From Tricholoma matsutake (Eukaryota > Basidiomycota > Agaricomycetes > Agaricales > Tricholomataceae), in assembly GCA_026075535.2 (NCBI GenBank), contig AP026539.1:3906001-3970000 (forward strand): a DNA stretch of 64,000 nucleotides, read 5' to 3'. Under the pieces are notes generated by a model. The model ran no database searches and was not told the DNA's origin. It saw only the letters and a list, made by a program, of their open reading frames with translations. Below are positions 63,730 through 64,000 of this stretch, piece by piece. Each line of letters starts with the position of its first letter. The stretch's first letter is position 1. The position numbers and the translations under genes were made by a program.

Positions 63730-64000
63730 AAGTTGTGTGTATTTGGTCTTGCTTCCATGCTCAGTTGTTTTTTTTCCCTGCTGTCCAATTTCAATCGCAT
63801 TTACTCGTTGACTGATTACGAATCCATTGCAGACCCGGGAGGCCTTGGTACACATTTATACATCTAATACTACGTATATATGTGTGACTTGAGTATGTTG
63901 GTAATCTCATTAGTTGTATGTAGTAACCATTTCTGATTGATTCAGTCCTGGCTCCTGACACAGAATGTCACCCAGTGATGATGAATTATCGCTTCGTAAC
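63730..64000. other. RAS 3' flank
   Basis: AT-rich sequence after the RAS stop. No gene recognised before the window ends. Confidence 0.4.

Overview
The window looks like an Agaricomycete (mushroom-forming Basidiomycota) chromosome segment. Its host genes have many short introns with GTRNGT...YAG junctions. It carries two families I recognise as basidiomycete-specific (FunK1-type kinase, DUF6534 membrane protein), a fungal-type Ras, an INO80 subunit, and the characteristic mobile families of these fungi: chromodomain Gypsy, Copia, hAT and Plavaka. All assignments come from reading translated sequence and recalled family motifs; no database search was run.

Layout. 0-13 kb: a graveyard of decayed elements. 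It holds a Plavaka-like transposase remnant, a FunK1 kinase pseudogene (2.1-4.5 kb), two degenerate Gypsy pol fragments (6.3-10.3 kb), and TIR/MITE sequences with a palindromic repeat array (10.5-13.0 kb). 13-24 kb: a low-repeat island with two intact minus-strand genes, a 15-exon DUF6534 multi-pass membrane protein (14.96-16.83 kb) and a 9-exon AGC-type Ser/Thr kinase (19.62-22.16 kb). 24-25.9 kb: MITEs and GC-rich repeats. 25.9-31.6 kb: Copia-1, complete with 274-bp LTRs and a CAAAG target duplication, but with four in-frame TGA codons. 32-56 kb: a nest of elements inside one old DNA transposon that encodes a Ulp1/C48-like protease domain, a BED-like zinc finger and a hAT transposase. That host transposon is interrupted by Copia-2 (itself holding a foldback element that holds a hAT-type MITE with minisatellites), by Gypsy-1 (intact, identical LTRs), by a solo Gypsy LTR, and by a ~1-kb hAT-like element that holds Gypsy-2. 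56-64 kb: a dense host gene block with an alcohol-oxidase-type GMC oxidoreductase (+), a Caps_synth-type glycosyltransferase (-), an Ies2-like INO80 subunit (-) and RAS (+).

Three patterns tie the repeats together. First, all 11 stop codons interrupting the otherwise open frames of Copia-1 and Gypsy-2 are TGA, as expected from CGA->TGA (CpG deamination). The degenerate Gypsy copy differs from the intact one largely by CG->TG/CA. Second, both Gypsy elements carry, 2 nt inside the 5' LTR, a 10-11 nt sequence complementary to an LTR segment about 25-35 nt downstream of a TATA-like box, which is the arrangement expected for Tf1/sushi-type self-priming. Third, both Copia elements carry, directly against the LTR, the complement of the tRNA-iMet anticodon arm (half-tRNA priming, as in Drosophila copia). 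I found no tRNA, rRNA, CRISPR array or bacterial-type operon.
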